Part shown: positions 53,158 through 64,000 of the stretch, piece by piece
How positions within the stretch are numbered: the first letter of the stretch is position 1
Layout of the letters: each line of letters begins with the position of its first letter
Assembly: GCA_027704905.1 (NCBI GenBank)
Contig: CM051021.1
Location: forward strand, 2,123,704 to 2,187,703
Source: Muraenolepis orangiensis
Taxonomy: Eukaryota > Chordata > Actinopteri > Gadiformes > Muraenolepididae
DNA length: 64,000 bases
Direction: 5' to 3'
The notes under the pieces: model-generated
Databases searched by the model: none
The model's input: the letters and a program-made list of their open reading frames with translations, nothing else
Told to the model about the DNA's origin: nothing
Program-made: the position numbers and the translations under genes

Positions 53158-53699
53158 ACACACACACACAACAGTGGAGTAGAAACTGGAGGGGAAACGT
53201 GGAAAAACCCAAATATTATGGTGTCTGTCTGGTTTCCTTTTGTGCTTTTGTGGACTATTGAATTCCACTTGACACACTCCTAATGTTTGTTAGTACAAAG
53301 TGAATGTAAAGGACGGATGGATGGACCAAATCATAGGTTCTAATCCAGGTTATGATGTTTATATTATAGTGATAACGACAGAGGAAGTGCGAAGCGTAGG
53401 AGAGTGATCTGATTGGCTGAGGAGTGGATGGTGGTTTGGTGACCAGGTGTGGTGAGAAGGCCTGCAGTAAGAGCCTTGTGCCATGGCCTCAACGGTGCCA
53501 GGATAGACTACAGAGTGGCGTCAGTTTGGTTAATAACGTCAGTAGGATATTTCAAGCTCAGATATTAAATAGTAATAATGACACATTCTAATCTTGTGAG
53601 AACGTCCGACCGACCGAGGAATAGTGTAGCATTCGATGGAGCAATACCACGGTTTTATCCGAAATAGACAAGGTTAAACGTTTTAACAGAAATTTAGCT

Positions 53700-54600
53700 T
53701 GGAAGGCTTTTCCTCTCAGACTGTCAGGACGCTCTCTGCGGTGCCGTGGTAAAAGTTCACTGGCCATCGTTGGCCTATTCCTCTTCCCCTGAGGCACCGC
53801 AGAGCATAGAGGCGCTGGTGTGCCTTCTTCAGCATGACTTCCATGTTGCGTGTCCACGGCAGGTCGTCTGAGATCTGTAGTCTTAGGAAACGGAAGCAGC
53901 TGATGACTTCCACCGGTGTTCCGTCCAGGCTGATGGTGGAGTGGGTGCCCCGGTGGCTCCTGAAGTCCATGATGAGCTCCTTAGTCTTGCTGACATTCAG
54001 TGCAAGGCTGTTGTCCTCACACCATCGCGTCAGCTGGACCACCTCATCTCTGTATTCTGTTTTGTTTCTGTTTCTGTTGTCGTCTGCAAACTTGATAATC
54101 CGATTATTGCTATGCATGGCAGTACAGTTGTGTACAGTGAGTACAGCCGGGGACTGAGGCAGCAGCCTTGGGGTGCTCCGGTGTTGAGGACCAGAGTGGA
54201 TGAGATGTTGTTCCCAATCTTCACCACTTGAGGCCTGCCTGTCAGGAAGTCCATAGTCCAGTTACAGATGGGGGCGCCCAGACCTAGGTCCCTCAGTTTC
54301 AGGAACAGCTTGGAGGGAACGTTGTTGTTGAACGCCAAGCTGTAGTCAATGAACAGCAGTCTGACGTAGGTGTCCCTCCCGTCTAGGTGCTGCAGGGCCT
54401 TGTGTAGTGCCAGGGAGATGGCATCAGCTACAGACCTGTTTGGTCTGTATGAAAACTGGAGTGGGTCTAGGGACTCGGGGATGGAAAAGTTAATGTGTGA
54501 CATGACAAGTTTCTCCAGGCACTTCATGGCTATAGGTGTTAAAGCCACTGGACGATAATCATTGAGGCTTGTTACCTTGGTCTTTTGGGGTAACGGCACA
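53700..54600 (-). mobile_element. non-LTR retrotransposon reverse-transcriptase fragment (Rex1/L2-like)
   Basis: On the minus strand from 54,599: LNDYRPVALTPIAMKCLEKL, LDPLQFSYRPNRSVADAISL, LLFIDYSLAFNNNVPSKL and GAPQGCCLSPRLYSLYT. In a second frame follow IIKFADDNR (the catalytic Asp pair), LTRWCEDNSLALNVSKTKEL and SCFRFLRLQISDDLPWT. These are reverse-transcriptase motifs in order. A frame break lies between about 54,030 and 54,117, and the 5' end is cut at the minisatellite at 54,600. Dead copy; the clade is uncertain. Confidence 0.9.
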
Positions 54601-55048
54601 ATGGTAGTACATCCTGGGGTACATCCTGAGGGTACATCCTGGAGTACATCTTGGGGTACATCCTAAGGGTACATCCTGGGGTACATCCTTAGGGTAAATC
54701 CTGGAGTACATCCCTGGGGTACATCCCTGGGGTACATCATGGAGTACACCCTAAGGCTACATCTTAAGGGTACATCCTAAGGGTACATCATGGAGTACAT
54801 CCTAAGGGTACATCCTGGAGTACATCCTAAGGGTACATCCTGGAGTACATCCTAAGGGTACATCATGGAGTACATCCTATGGGTATATCCTGGAGTACAT
54901 CCTAAGGGTACATCCTAAGGGTACATCCTGGGGTACATCCTGGGGTACATCCTGGGGTACATCCTAAGGGTACATCCTAAGGGTACATCCTAAGGGTACA
55001 TCCTGGGGTACATCCTAAGAGTACATCCTAAGGGTACATCCTGGGGTA
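54600..55048 (+). repeat. 13- to 14-base minisatellite
   Basis: About 32 copies of GGGTACATCCTAA or GGAGTACATCCT variants, starting exactly where the LINE fragment ends. Confidence 0.95.
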
Positions 55049-56116
55049 TTCACTTGAATGAATAGTTATTATATTGTTATGTGTTATTGATCTGTTCGGG
55101 AAGAAAACCTTTTGTCGTCGGCTTGTGGAGTGCTTCCAAATTTCATGTAAATCCGTCTCCTCTGATAGGCAAACAGTCCCCAGGGTGTGTGACGGCAGCT
55201 GCTGCTATATTTACTGCTCTCACTCTTTTTATTGACAATACTCACATTTTCCTCCTAGACTTTACCTGAACTAATCAAATTCAGCAGACTTCTTGTCATG
55301 ACTTAAACTAATCAAATTCAGCACAGTTCTTGTCATGACTTAAACTAATCAAATTCAGCAGATTTCTTGTCCTGACTTAAACTAGTCAAATTCAGAACAC
55401 TTCTTGCCCTGACTTATTCAAGCTGAATTCAGCACACTTCTTGCCCTGACTTAAACTCCTTCTTACCTATAGGCTCACTAGCTGAGGTTTTAGCACACTT
55501 GTATTTAATTTATTCAAGCAGTGAAGGTACAGTTGCATGAAAGGTACAGTTGCATGAAGATCGCAAACTCGTCCATTAGATATAGTTTGCACATACAGTG
55601 AGCGGAGTGGCTAGGTGGCCCTCTCCTGCTCTTCTGTACGCTAGTGGTGGTGGTGGTGCTTTGTGCTCGAGAGCCGGCGTGGTTTGTGGGTAGAGTCTCA
55701 CTTTATTGCAGCATACAGTAGTTCTTTATGTAATGCTCTTGTTTTGGGATATGAGAGCAGTTCCCACTACCTTATGCCATCATCCATCATCCGTTGGCAA
55801 TGAGAATTGTGTAAAAATGAAAGTGAAAATGTGAGATAAACTAGGGAAAAATAGGAATACTAAATACTAAATCCAAAATGACACAACAGCACCCTAAAAC
55901 ACAGACTAGCTTCTGCAGTAGGAGGGATGGGGAAGCCATGGAAAGAGGTCTAAGCAGGAAGGGGAGACAAAGAAAAAAAAAAAACAGGGGTGTGTGTGTG
56001 TATGTGTGTGTGTGTGTGTGTGGGGGGGTGGGCGGGGAGCAACTGAGGAGGTGTGTGTGTGGTGGGCGGGGAGCAACTGAGGAGGTGTGTGTGTGTGTGT
56101 GTGGTGGGCGGGGTTA

Positions 56117-56148
<32 letters not shown>

Positions 56149-56700
56149 GCGTGGGGTGAATTAGCCCAGTGGAACCAGGCGTGTTTCTCAGTGTTATGGT
56201 GTCATGTGATGTGATGTGTGGTTCCTGAGTGCTGGTTGATTCCAGTGTGTTCTCCACTCAGCTTCTTCTCTCGCTGGGAGGACCATGGACCATGTTTTTC
56301 CTTTCTTCCATCTCTTTCTTCTGTTGTCCTCCTCCTCCTCCTCCTTTGTCTTCCATTGTCAGGCGGCTCTTTCGGTTGATTCTCTCTCTCTCCTCTCCCT
56401 CTCTCCATCCTGTCTTTTTCATCTACAATCCTCCCACCTCATCCTCTATCCATCTATCTGGGCAGCCTCTATCTATCTATCTCTATCTCTATCTCTATCT
56501 GTGTATATATATATATATATGTATCTATATCTCTCTATCTCTTTATAGCTATGTCTATCTATTTATATGTATCTATATCTATCTCTATTTATATATATAT
56601 ATCTATCCCTATTTATATATATATCTGTATCTATATCTCGCTATATCTCTGTCCCCCTATCTCTCTCTTCTATATGTATATATATAGCTCTCGCTCTCTC
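55049..56700. other. intronic DNA with minor tandem repeats
   Basis: A four-copy repeat of TGACTTAAACTAATCAAATT type at about 55,260-55,450, GT/GGGCGGGG repeats at 55,990-56,110, (ACT)n at 56,117-56,150 and (TATC/TATA)n at 56,465-56,690. No coding sequence recognised. Confidence 0.6.
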
Positions 56701-56803
56701 TATCCCTCTACCCTAGGATGTGGCTGTGGGTTGATTATCAAACGTGTGGCTCCCACAGAAGCAGGCCATCCATCACCCTGCCAGCTCAGACACAAAGAGA
56801 GAG

Positions 56804-57086
<283 letters not shown>

Positions 57087-57521
57087 TGTCCTCTCTCTCC
57101 CTCTGAAATAGAGAGAGAGAGACCTTCCCATGCTGCCCTCAGTGTTGTTCTTCTCATCTCTCTTGTGAGCCAGTTACACCTCCCCCACCCCCATCTGCCA
57201 GTTCCCTCCATCTCAGCATCCACTCAATATCCGGGGGAGGGGGGGGGGGGGGGGGGAGAGAGGAGGAGGAGGGGCTAATGAAATGGCAGCCTGCTCCCTG
57301 CCATCCGTCATCTGATTAGCGGAAGATGTGTTCCACTCGTTGGGCGCCATTAGAAATTGGATGAACCATCTTGAAGTGGACTTGTGGGTAATGTAGTCCT
57401 GGACTGAATGGAACCCCCCCCCCCCCCCCCCTTATGGTTTCCTGGGCTCCGTGAAGCTCCTTCAAGACTGTGGTTGTGATGACGGGCGACACACACCAAC
57501 GTCAATGTGAACAGAAGTAGA

Positions 57522-57842
57522 ACTCGGGGGGGCAGGTTAGCTCAGACTCCTGGGACTAGGGGGGCTTGTTGGGAACCGGAAGGTCGCCGGTTCAAGTCCC
57601 CGAAACAACGGACCAAGTACGGATAAAGAACTGGTACTTGAAATAAAAGGTGCTAGTTCACCACCTGGGCTGCACTACCGAGGTTGCCCTTAAGCAAGGC
57701 ACCAGCCCCCTCCCCTGCTCCCCTGTATATCCAATAGCTGATACCCACTGCTCCTCATACTAGGATGGGTTAAAGGAGAGGAACTCATTTCACTGTGTGG
57801 ACATGAGACCAATAAAGAGGATTCCATCCTCCAGATCTAGAT
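57522..57842 (+). mobile_element. tRNA-derived SINE
   Basis: GGGGGGCAGGTTAGCTCAGA, CGGAAGGTCGCCGGTTCAAG, CCCTTAAGCAAGGCACCAG, tail GACCAATAAAGAGGATTCC. About 60 bases of extra sequence lie between head and body. Confidence 0.82.
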
Positions 57843-57939
57843 TTTAGATAACTTCATTCCTCCTGGAAACCGTTTACCGGATGTTGCCATAATGTGCAGC
57901 CTCTTGTCTGAGGCCTGTTATTTCATCTCCTCAACAGAT

Positions 57940-57966
57940 TCTCTCTCTCTCTCTCTCTCTTTCTCT

Positions 57967-58049
<83 letters not shown>

Positions 58050-58050
58050 G
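57940..58050 (+). repeat. (CT)n microsatellite
   Basis: CT repeat with TTTCT interruptions. Confidence 0.95.
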
Positions 58051-58171
58051 TGGGTGGGTGGTCCCTCCTCGCCCACTTTTGATTAATAATAGGTTTTCAG
58101 AGCACGTGTTTAAAAACCGCGAGTCAGAACCGGCGCCATGTGCAAGCTAAGGCTACAGTCATGAAAGTGAT

Positions 58172-58432
58172 CTAAACCTGGAGGATGGAATCCTCTTCAT
58201 TGGTCACATACATGTCAAACACACGCAGTGAAATGAGTTCCCCTGCATGTAACCCATCCTAGTATGAGGAGCAGTGGGTATCAGCTATTGGATACACAGG
58301 GGAGCAGGGGAGGGGTCTGGGGCCTTGCTCAAGGGCACTGAGGCAGTGCAGCCCAGGTGTTTCGGGGACTTGAACCGGCGACCCTCTGGTTCCCCAAGCC
58401 CCAAGTCCCAACAGACTGAGCTTTCAGTCATC
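58172..58432 (-). mobile_element. tRNA-derived SINE
   Basis: Reverse orientation: GGATGGAATCCTCTTCATTGG tail, GGCCTTGCTCAAGGGCAC, then GACTTGAACCGGCGACC and the head GTCCCAACAGACTGAGC. Confidence 0.85.
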
Positions 58433-58484
58433 GCTTTGGTTCTTCTATCGGGGACCGGAGAACAATTGAATGATTTTAAATAAA

Positions 58485-58600
58485 GAGGGTGGCAGTAGCT
58501 CAGGAGGCAGAGGAAGTAGCTGGTTCGATTCCCCCTGGCTCCTCATAGCCAAGTGTCGAGGTGTCCCTGAGCAAGACGCATTAACTGCTCCGGACAAGCG
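58485..58600 (+). mobile_element. tRNA-derived SINE head
   Basis: GGTGGCAGTAGCTCAGGAGG, AGCTGGTTCGATTCCC, AAGTGTCGAGGTGTCC. Truncated at its 3' side by a CTCTGTCT repeat. Confidence 0.75.
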
Positions 58601-59960
58601 CACTCTCTCTGTCTCTCTCTCTGTCTCTCTCTGTCTCTGTCTGTCACTGTCTCTCGCTCTCGCTCACTGTCACACACTCTCTGCTCTCTAATTGACGGCT
58701 ACCCTCGAGAAGTGTTCAGAAACGGCACAACGGTGGAACAAACCGAATGAAAAGCCAATTGCGTTGACACCCCGCCCCCTTCCACAGGAAGAAGGGGACG
58801 ACGGGTAGAGACGGGTAGAGTCCCCCCCCCGTCCCCCCTCTCTTCTTCTCTCTCTCCCCCCTTTCTTCCTCTCTCTCCCTCCCTCCCCATCTCTCTCTCT
58901 CCCTCTTTCTTCCCCTCTCTCTCCCTCGCTCCCCATTGCTCTTTCTCTCCCTCACTCCCCATTGCTCTTTCTCTCCCTCTCTCTCCCTCACTCCCCATCT
59001 CTCTCTCTCTCCCTCACTCCCTATCGCTCTCTCTCTCCCTCTCTTGCCCCCCTCTATCTCCCTCGCTCTCCCTCTCCTCCCCTCTCTCTCCCTCTCCATT
59101 TGATGGGAAGCATCAGGGCAGAGAGCTGGGTCCTCCTTGAACTCTCTCTCTTTCAACACTCACAGGGGATGTGAGTGGGAGGAGATCACCTCTGAAGTGA
59201 GGGGAGGGGAGTCACCTCTGAGGGGAGGGGAGGAGAGGAGAGGAGAGTCACCTCTGAGGTGAGGGGAGGGGAGGGGAGTCACCTCTGAGGTGAGGTGAGG
59301 GGAGGGGAGGAGAGTCACCTCTGAGTGAGGTGAGGGGAGGGAGGTGAGGGGAGGAGAGTCATGAGGTGATGGCCTCTATATCTGGACCGTTATAGAAGAT
59401 GTTATGGAGTTTGTTCAGCCACACCACCAGGGGAGGTGGAAGCCTCCAAATGCCTTGGGCCAGTCGTAGTTAGTAGTCATAGTAGTGGTAGTTAGTAGTC
59501 GTAGTCGTGGTAGTTAGTAGTGGTAGTTAGTAGTGTCAGTAGTAGTTTGTCAGTAGGAGTAGTGTTAGTAGTAGTAGTAGTGTCAGTAGTATAAGTCGTA
59601 GTGGTAGTGGTAGTAATAGCGTCAGTAGTAGTGGTAGTAGTGGAAGGAGTAGTAGTAGTGGTATAGTAGTAGTAGAAGTAATGGTGTCAGTATTAGTAGT
59701 AGTAGATTTGATTGATTATTTTTTTTTTGTAGTAGATTCTTTCTGGAATATTATTGATATTAAATAATGATTTTAAAAGAAAATATAAACGTCACAATTC
59801 AAAGGTTGTTCACAATGTCGGTGTCTACAATTCACAATTAGGAACGTAATTTATTTTGCTGGTATTGTGGCATTCACTGTAGTCATACAAATGAATAAGT
59901 GTATATTAAATCACACTGAGTCTATTAATCATCATCATGCAATTCATGATAAATACAACA
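58600..59960. other. CT-rich, GAGGGGA and TAG triplet repeats
   Basis: CTCTGTCT and CTCCCTC tracts (58,600-59,100), tandem GGGGAGTCACCTCTGAGG (59,185-59,360), GTAGTAGTGGTAGT-type repeats (59,465-59,705), then unique AT-rich DNA. No gene recognised. Confidence 0.7.
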
Positions 59961-59964
59961 CCGT

Positions 59965-60510
59965 GCATTCAGATTCAGATTCAGATTACTTTATTAATCC
60001 CGAGGGAAATTAAGGTGCAACAGTTGACACAGGGGGAATAAAAGCACACACAAAAAATACTAATACCTAAGCTAAAAAACAATAAAAATTGTATAAACAA
60101 AAATATAGTTAAATGAAATCTAAATGTATTGATAAATGAAGATAAATTTACAGTATTATTACAGTAGTACGTAGGTATATACAATACACAACAATACGTA
60201 TAGTGCAAATTGGCAGAATAATATATTAATAAATAAATCAACTGAAAGTGACATGTGTAAAGTGAAAAGTGAATTTGAAGAGTGATTTGCAGTGCGTTGA
60301 CCAAAAAATAATAATATTTAAGTACGTTGGCCTCAGGTCACTGAGTCGCCACTGTCCCTCTCACGACCCGAGGTAGATGAGTTAAAAAGTCTAATTGCCA
60401 CAGGAAGAAAGGACTTCCTATGGCGTTCTGTGGTGCACCTGGGTGGAATGAGTCTGTTGCTAAAGGTGCTTCTATATTCAGGTGGGTTTCTGGTCAGGGA
60501 CGAGGCGGGT
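59965..60510 (-). mobile_element. LINE 3' end (Rex1/L2-like)
   Basis: The minus strand encodes FLPVAIRLFNS near 60,400, the usual C-terminus of such LINEs. It runs through an AT-rich 3' UTR to GGGATTAATAAAGTAATC and an (ATCTGA)n terminal microsatellite at about 59,969-59,987, the typical 3' tail. Confidence 0.75.
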
Positions 60511-60664
60511 TCAGATTATCATTATGAAAAACATGAGTATTGTACTGTTGGAGAGGATTCAAACGTGGAATCACCTTGATATCATCACTAAAATGATTCA
60601 TGATTCAGTCAGAGCAACGCACTGATCTCCGTCTGTTTGGGGGTTTCACCAACAGGACCTCCTG

Positions 60665-60895
60665 CGGTGAGGTTACAGTGAGGATAGAGTGAGGTTACAG
60701 TGAGGTTACAGTGAGGATAGAGTGAGGTTAGAGTGAGGTTAGAGTGAGGTTACAGTGAGGATAGAGTGAGGATAGAGTGAGGTTAGAGTGAGGATAGAGT
60801 GAGGATAGTGAGGTTACAGTGAGGATAGAGTGAGGTTACAGTGAGGTTAGAGTGAGGTTACAGTGAGGATAGAGTGAGGTTACAGTGAGGATGAG
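60665..60895 (+). repeat. 11-base minisatellite
   Basis: Tandem GTGAGGTTACA and GTGAGGATAGA units, about 20 copies. Confidence 0.93.
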
Positions 60896-61339
60896 ACGGG
60901 AGAGAGATGCTGATGAGAAGGACTCACAGAGGCAGGCTGTTTGCATACTGAGCACTTTGTTATTCAAATAGTTTTGTGTGTGCGTGCCTGTGAGTGTGTC
61001 TGTCTTCCTCTCGCTCTCTCGCTCTCTCGCTCTCTCGCTCTCTCGCTCTCTCTCTCACTCTCGCTCTCTCTCTCTAAACATGCATTGTTATAGTGAAAAC
61101 GTATTGTTGTGATCTATATCAGTGGTTCCCAAACTGGGGGGCGGGTGCGCCCCCTAGAGGTGGGCGGGGGCGGAGTTATGACAGGGGATGTGGGGCGTGA
61201 CTAAATATAAATGATGCGATATCGTGAAGGTGACTTGTTTCTATTTAGATTTGCTGTGTCAGTTCTGTATTCATTACAGACAATGTGCTTTAAATCTGAT
61301 CTATTTTAACTGATCTATATGTTTTAGAACTATCAACTG

Positions 61340-61585
<246 letters not shown>

Positions 61586-61586
61586 G

Positions 61587-61811
61587 CTGTGGGCCCCTGT
61601 GGTGGCCTGAGGGGATGGTTTTGGAGGGTAGCTCGGAGGCCCTTTGTCCCGCCCCCTCTCTGGAGCTGCGTCCGTCCTGCAACGACACCAAGAGCCAGCC
61701 GCCGCCCTCGCCCTCGCCCTCTCCCTCGCCCTCGCCGCTGCTGCTGCCTCACGACGCCGTCTTCCCCGCCGACAAGGAGCCTGTCAAGTATGGAGAGCTC
61801 ATCGTCTTGGG
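61587..61811 (+). CDS. peli3: Pellino E3 ubiquitin ligase, first coding exon (PELI3-like)
   Basis: Pellino proteins are RING-type E3 ligases with an FHA-like domain that act on IRAK kinases downstream of Toll/IL-1 receptors. Acceptor CTCTCCAG; the ATG is at 61,615 in a good context (GGGGATGG). The frame begins MVLEGSSEALCPAPSLELRP, has a Pro-Ser repeat, and ends ADKEPVKYGELIVLG. That last segment is the invariant start of the Pellino core. The MVLEG start matches what I recall of human PELI3 and is unlike PELI1 and PELI2. The donor TTGGG|GTGGGT leaves phase 2, and the next exon (expected to begin with a YNG-type segment) is not in the window. The gene is therefore partial. Confidence 0.88.
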
Positions 61812-61929
61812 GTGGGTGAACACGCCGCCGTCCTCCACCGTCCTCCGTCGACACAAACACAACCATCAGAAAGCCTTGATGGGCATCGTACAAGAGAGGA
61901 GGAGGAGGAGGAAGAGGAGGCTGGTACTG

Positions 61930-62125
61930 GTTCCGCCTCCTGGGCGCACTGCCTCAGTGCCCTTGAGCAAGGCACCAGCCCCCCTCCCCTGCTCCCCTGT
62001 ATAGCCAATAGCTGATACCCACTGCTCCTCATACTAGGATGGGTTAAAGGAGAGGAACTCATCTCACTGTGTGGACATGAGACCAATAAAGAGGATTCCA
62101 TCCTCTAGATTTAGACTAAGATTTA
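61930..62125 (+). mobile_element. tRNA-derived SINE, 5'-truncated
   Basis: CCTGGGCGCACTGCCTCAGTG, CCCTTGAGCAAGGCACCAG, tail GACCAATAAAGAGGATTCC. Lies in peli3 intron DNA. Confidence 0.85.
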
Positions 62126-62343
62126 GATTTGGATTAGGATGGATTAGATTTAGGACGAGTGAAACCAAATGGTTTAGCTATCCTCACACCCTGCACTCTC
62201 TACACACACAACAGCAATTAAAAAATATTAATCATTTAAAAAATAAAACTAAATATAATATAATAATTAATAATTATTAAAAAATAATTAAATAAACAGA
62301 TTTTAAAGTGGCCAAATATGAGTCCAAACAATAGGTTGTCTAT

Positions 62344-62383
<40 letters not shown>

Positions 62384-62600
62384 TTTCTTAAAAAGAATAT
62401 TCAAAGTTGGCAGGACATCATTGTTAAACCATTGTTATGACAAATATATACAGGGAAGTGAAAGTGGCGGTGCTATGCAGACACAATGCCATAAAAAAAT
62501 AAAATAAACTGTATACAAATATATATAAGATATATAAAAGTCACGGTATATGGTAACGTATAAAAATGTGCATATGCTATATCCTGAGAGAGAGAGAGAG
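62126..62600. other. AT-rich intronic DNA
   Basis: (ATTAGG)-like and AT-rich DNA, (TA)n at 62,349-62,380 and (GAGA)n at 62,585-62,612. No gene recognised. Confidence 0.6.
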
Positions 62601-62639
62601 AGAGAGAGAGACGAAACTCTGTCTCCGTCTCTCTCTGTT

Positions 62640-62880
62640 GTTTTGCTGCATGACTGCGGAGGCTCTTGCTGGACCGTTGGTCTGTTGTTGGGGGGGTGTG
62701 AAGATCCTCCATGATCCTCCAGGCTCTGGTTCTTGTTCTGCACCTCCTGGTGTGTAAGTCCTGCAGGGAGGGGAGGGGAGGGGAGTTCCAGGACCTCCTG
62801 TCCTGGGCAGAGCTGTTCCCAAACCAGGCAGTCATGCTGGTTCCCTGTCAGGATGCCCTCTACAGCTACAAGAAGGTGGT
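62640..62880 (-). mobile_element. non-LTR retrotransposon C-terminal fragment
   Basis: The minus strand gives MTAWFGNSSAQDRR, then LPSLQDLHTRRCRTRTR and EDLHTPP, which fit the C-terminal domain of fish Rex1/L2-like LINE proteins. No intact frame. Confidence 0.6.
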
Positions 62881-62883
62881 GAA

Positions 62884-63056
<173 letters not shown>

Positions 63057-63300
63057 GACGTTCTCGGCTGGTGAGAGCAAAATCAGCTCCTTAGTTTTTT
63101 TGTTTTCGACATTCAGGAAGAGGCGGTTACCGTGACACCAGAGTGACAGGTCTGCCACGTCCTCCAGGTAGAGCCTTCTCATGGTTGTCTGAGATCAGGC
63201 CCACCCCCACCAGCACCACGGCGTCGTCGGCCAACTGAATGATGGAGTTAGAGCTGAACCTGCTCACACACACACACGTGTGTACAGAGAGTACAGCTGA
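63057..63300 (-). mobile_element. non-LTR retrotransposon fragment
   Basis: Minus-strand pieces SNSIIQLADDAVVLVG (RT catalytic-Asp region), LYLEDVADLSLWCHGNRLFL and NKKTKELILL correspond to the same protein region as 53,800-54,110. Further 5' pieces may lie at 63,510-63,640. Confidence 0.7.
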
Positions 63301-63329
63301 GGTCGATTTAAGATTCCCGATTTTTATTT

Positions 63330-63460
63330 GCCATTTGCAAGTACAGTGGAGTGCTTACTCTCCAGTCCCTCCCGCAGTGTGAATTTAGAAAAACACAATA
63401 CTATAAAATACTACACAATAAAAATTTACATAAAAAGAACAATAAGGTGACAGTAGTGCA
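63330..63460 (+). repeat. interspersed repeat tail
   Basis: CAGTGGAGTGCTTACTCTCC, CCCTCCCGCAGTGTGAATTT and an ACTATAAAATACTACACAAT segment match the copies at 1,826 and 22,430. A (GCAGT)n run follows at 63,477-63,514. Confidence 0.65.
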
Positions 63461-63667
63461 GCAGCATCATGAATACAGTGCAGTGCAGTGCAGTGCAGTG
63501 CAGTGCAGTGCAGTGATGAGTGTGTCTGCACCACCCTGACCACCTGGGGCCTGGAGGTCCGGAAGTCCAAGTTGGGTCCCAGTTTCAGTCAGCTGGTCAG
63601 GCAGTCTGGTGGGGACCGTGGTGTCGAAAGCCCAACCTCAGCTCACAGTCTCGCCGAGCTCCTTTTC

Positions 63668-64000
63668 CCCGGCTGTCTCTCCCCATGTCTCTCCCCATGT
63701 CTCTCCCCATGTCTCTCTCCCCATGTCTCTCCCCATGTCTCTCCGCATGTCTCTCCCCATGTCTCTCCCCATGTCTCTCTCCATGTCTCTCCCCATGTCT
63801 CTCTCCATGTCTCTCTCCCCATGTCTCTCCCCATGTCTCTCCCCATGTCTCTCCGCATGTCTCTCCCCATGTCTCTCTCCCCATGTCTCTCTCCATGTCT
63901 CTCCCCATGTCTCTCTCCCCATGTCTCTCTCCCCATGTCTCTCCCCATGTCTCTCCCCATGTCTCTCCCCATGTCTCTCCGCATGTCTCTCCCCATGTCT
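63668..64000 (+). repeat. 12-base minisatellite, runs off the window
   Basis: CCCCATGTCTCT with CTCC, GC and CTCTCC variants, about 27 copies to the last base. It produces several false minus-strand Gly-Glu-Arg-Asp ORFs. Confidence 0.96.

Noticed and set aside
63597..63996. 100-codon minus-strand Gly-Glu-Arg-Asp ORFs
   Set aside because: 12-base minisatellite read in three frames.

Overview
The window is vertebrate, almost certainly teleost fish, nuclear DNA. Three multi-exon genes with GT-AG introns are recognisable. They sit in sequence crowded with CA/GT and CT microsatellites, minisatellites, tRNA-derived SINEs, L1-type and Rex1/L2-like LINE fragments and one LTR element. The very high density of dinucleotide repeats inside and beside genes recalls codfishes, but that is only a guess.

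Layout. About 1.6-28.2 kb (+): most of an EHBP1L1 gene (EH domain-binding protein 1-like 1). The 5' end, which should encode the N-terminal C2 domain, lies left of the window. Twenty-four exons join in a consistent phase and would give about 4,400 residues if all were used. In order they encode proline-rich linkers, two giant exons (3.9 and 3.1 kb) holding about 42 copies of a Cys-Pro motif of the type LPSCPxxxxxPGFPS, acidic and PxPxPR/LSG-rich linkers, a calponin-homology (CH) domain, a C-terminal bMERB coiled coil and a terminal CTLQ (CaaX box). About 28.2-40 kb: no host gene recognised. It holds a splice-donor-like minisatellite (30.0-30.5 kb), a decayed L1-type LINE (30.6-32.7 kb) and a young LTR element (from 32,725). 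The LTR element has TG...CA LTRs, a PBS-like site, a polypurine tract and 137 identical bases between its LTRs, but no recognisable gag or reverse transcriptase. In their place is an ORF with an immunoglobulin V-like domain. Its 3' LTR runs into a 1,000-base N gap (38,903-39,902). About 42.8-48.0 kb (-): a complete eight-exon RCE1 gene (CaaX prenyl protease 2, 303 aa). About 48.5-51.0 kb: two adjoining minisatellites between divergent genes. About 51.1-61.8 kb (+): a CpG-rich candidate promoter, a long repeat-filled 5' intron, and the first coding exon of a Pellino gene, best matching PELI3. About 62-64 kb: LINE fragments and simple repeats; later PELI3 exons lie beyond the window.

How they fit. 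EHBP1L1 links Rab8-family GTPases and EHD/Bin1-type membrane machinery to tubular endosomes and actin, and its C-terminal CaaX box is the type of site processed by RCE1, encoded next door. From memory, human EHBP1L1, RCE1 and PELI3 all lie on chromosome 11q13, so this looks like conserved synteny. The strongest candidates for something new are the giant motif array in EHBP1L1 and the immunoglobulin-domain ORF carried by a young, apparently non-autonomous LTR element.
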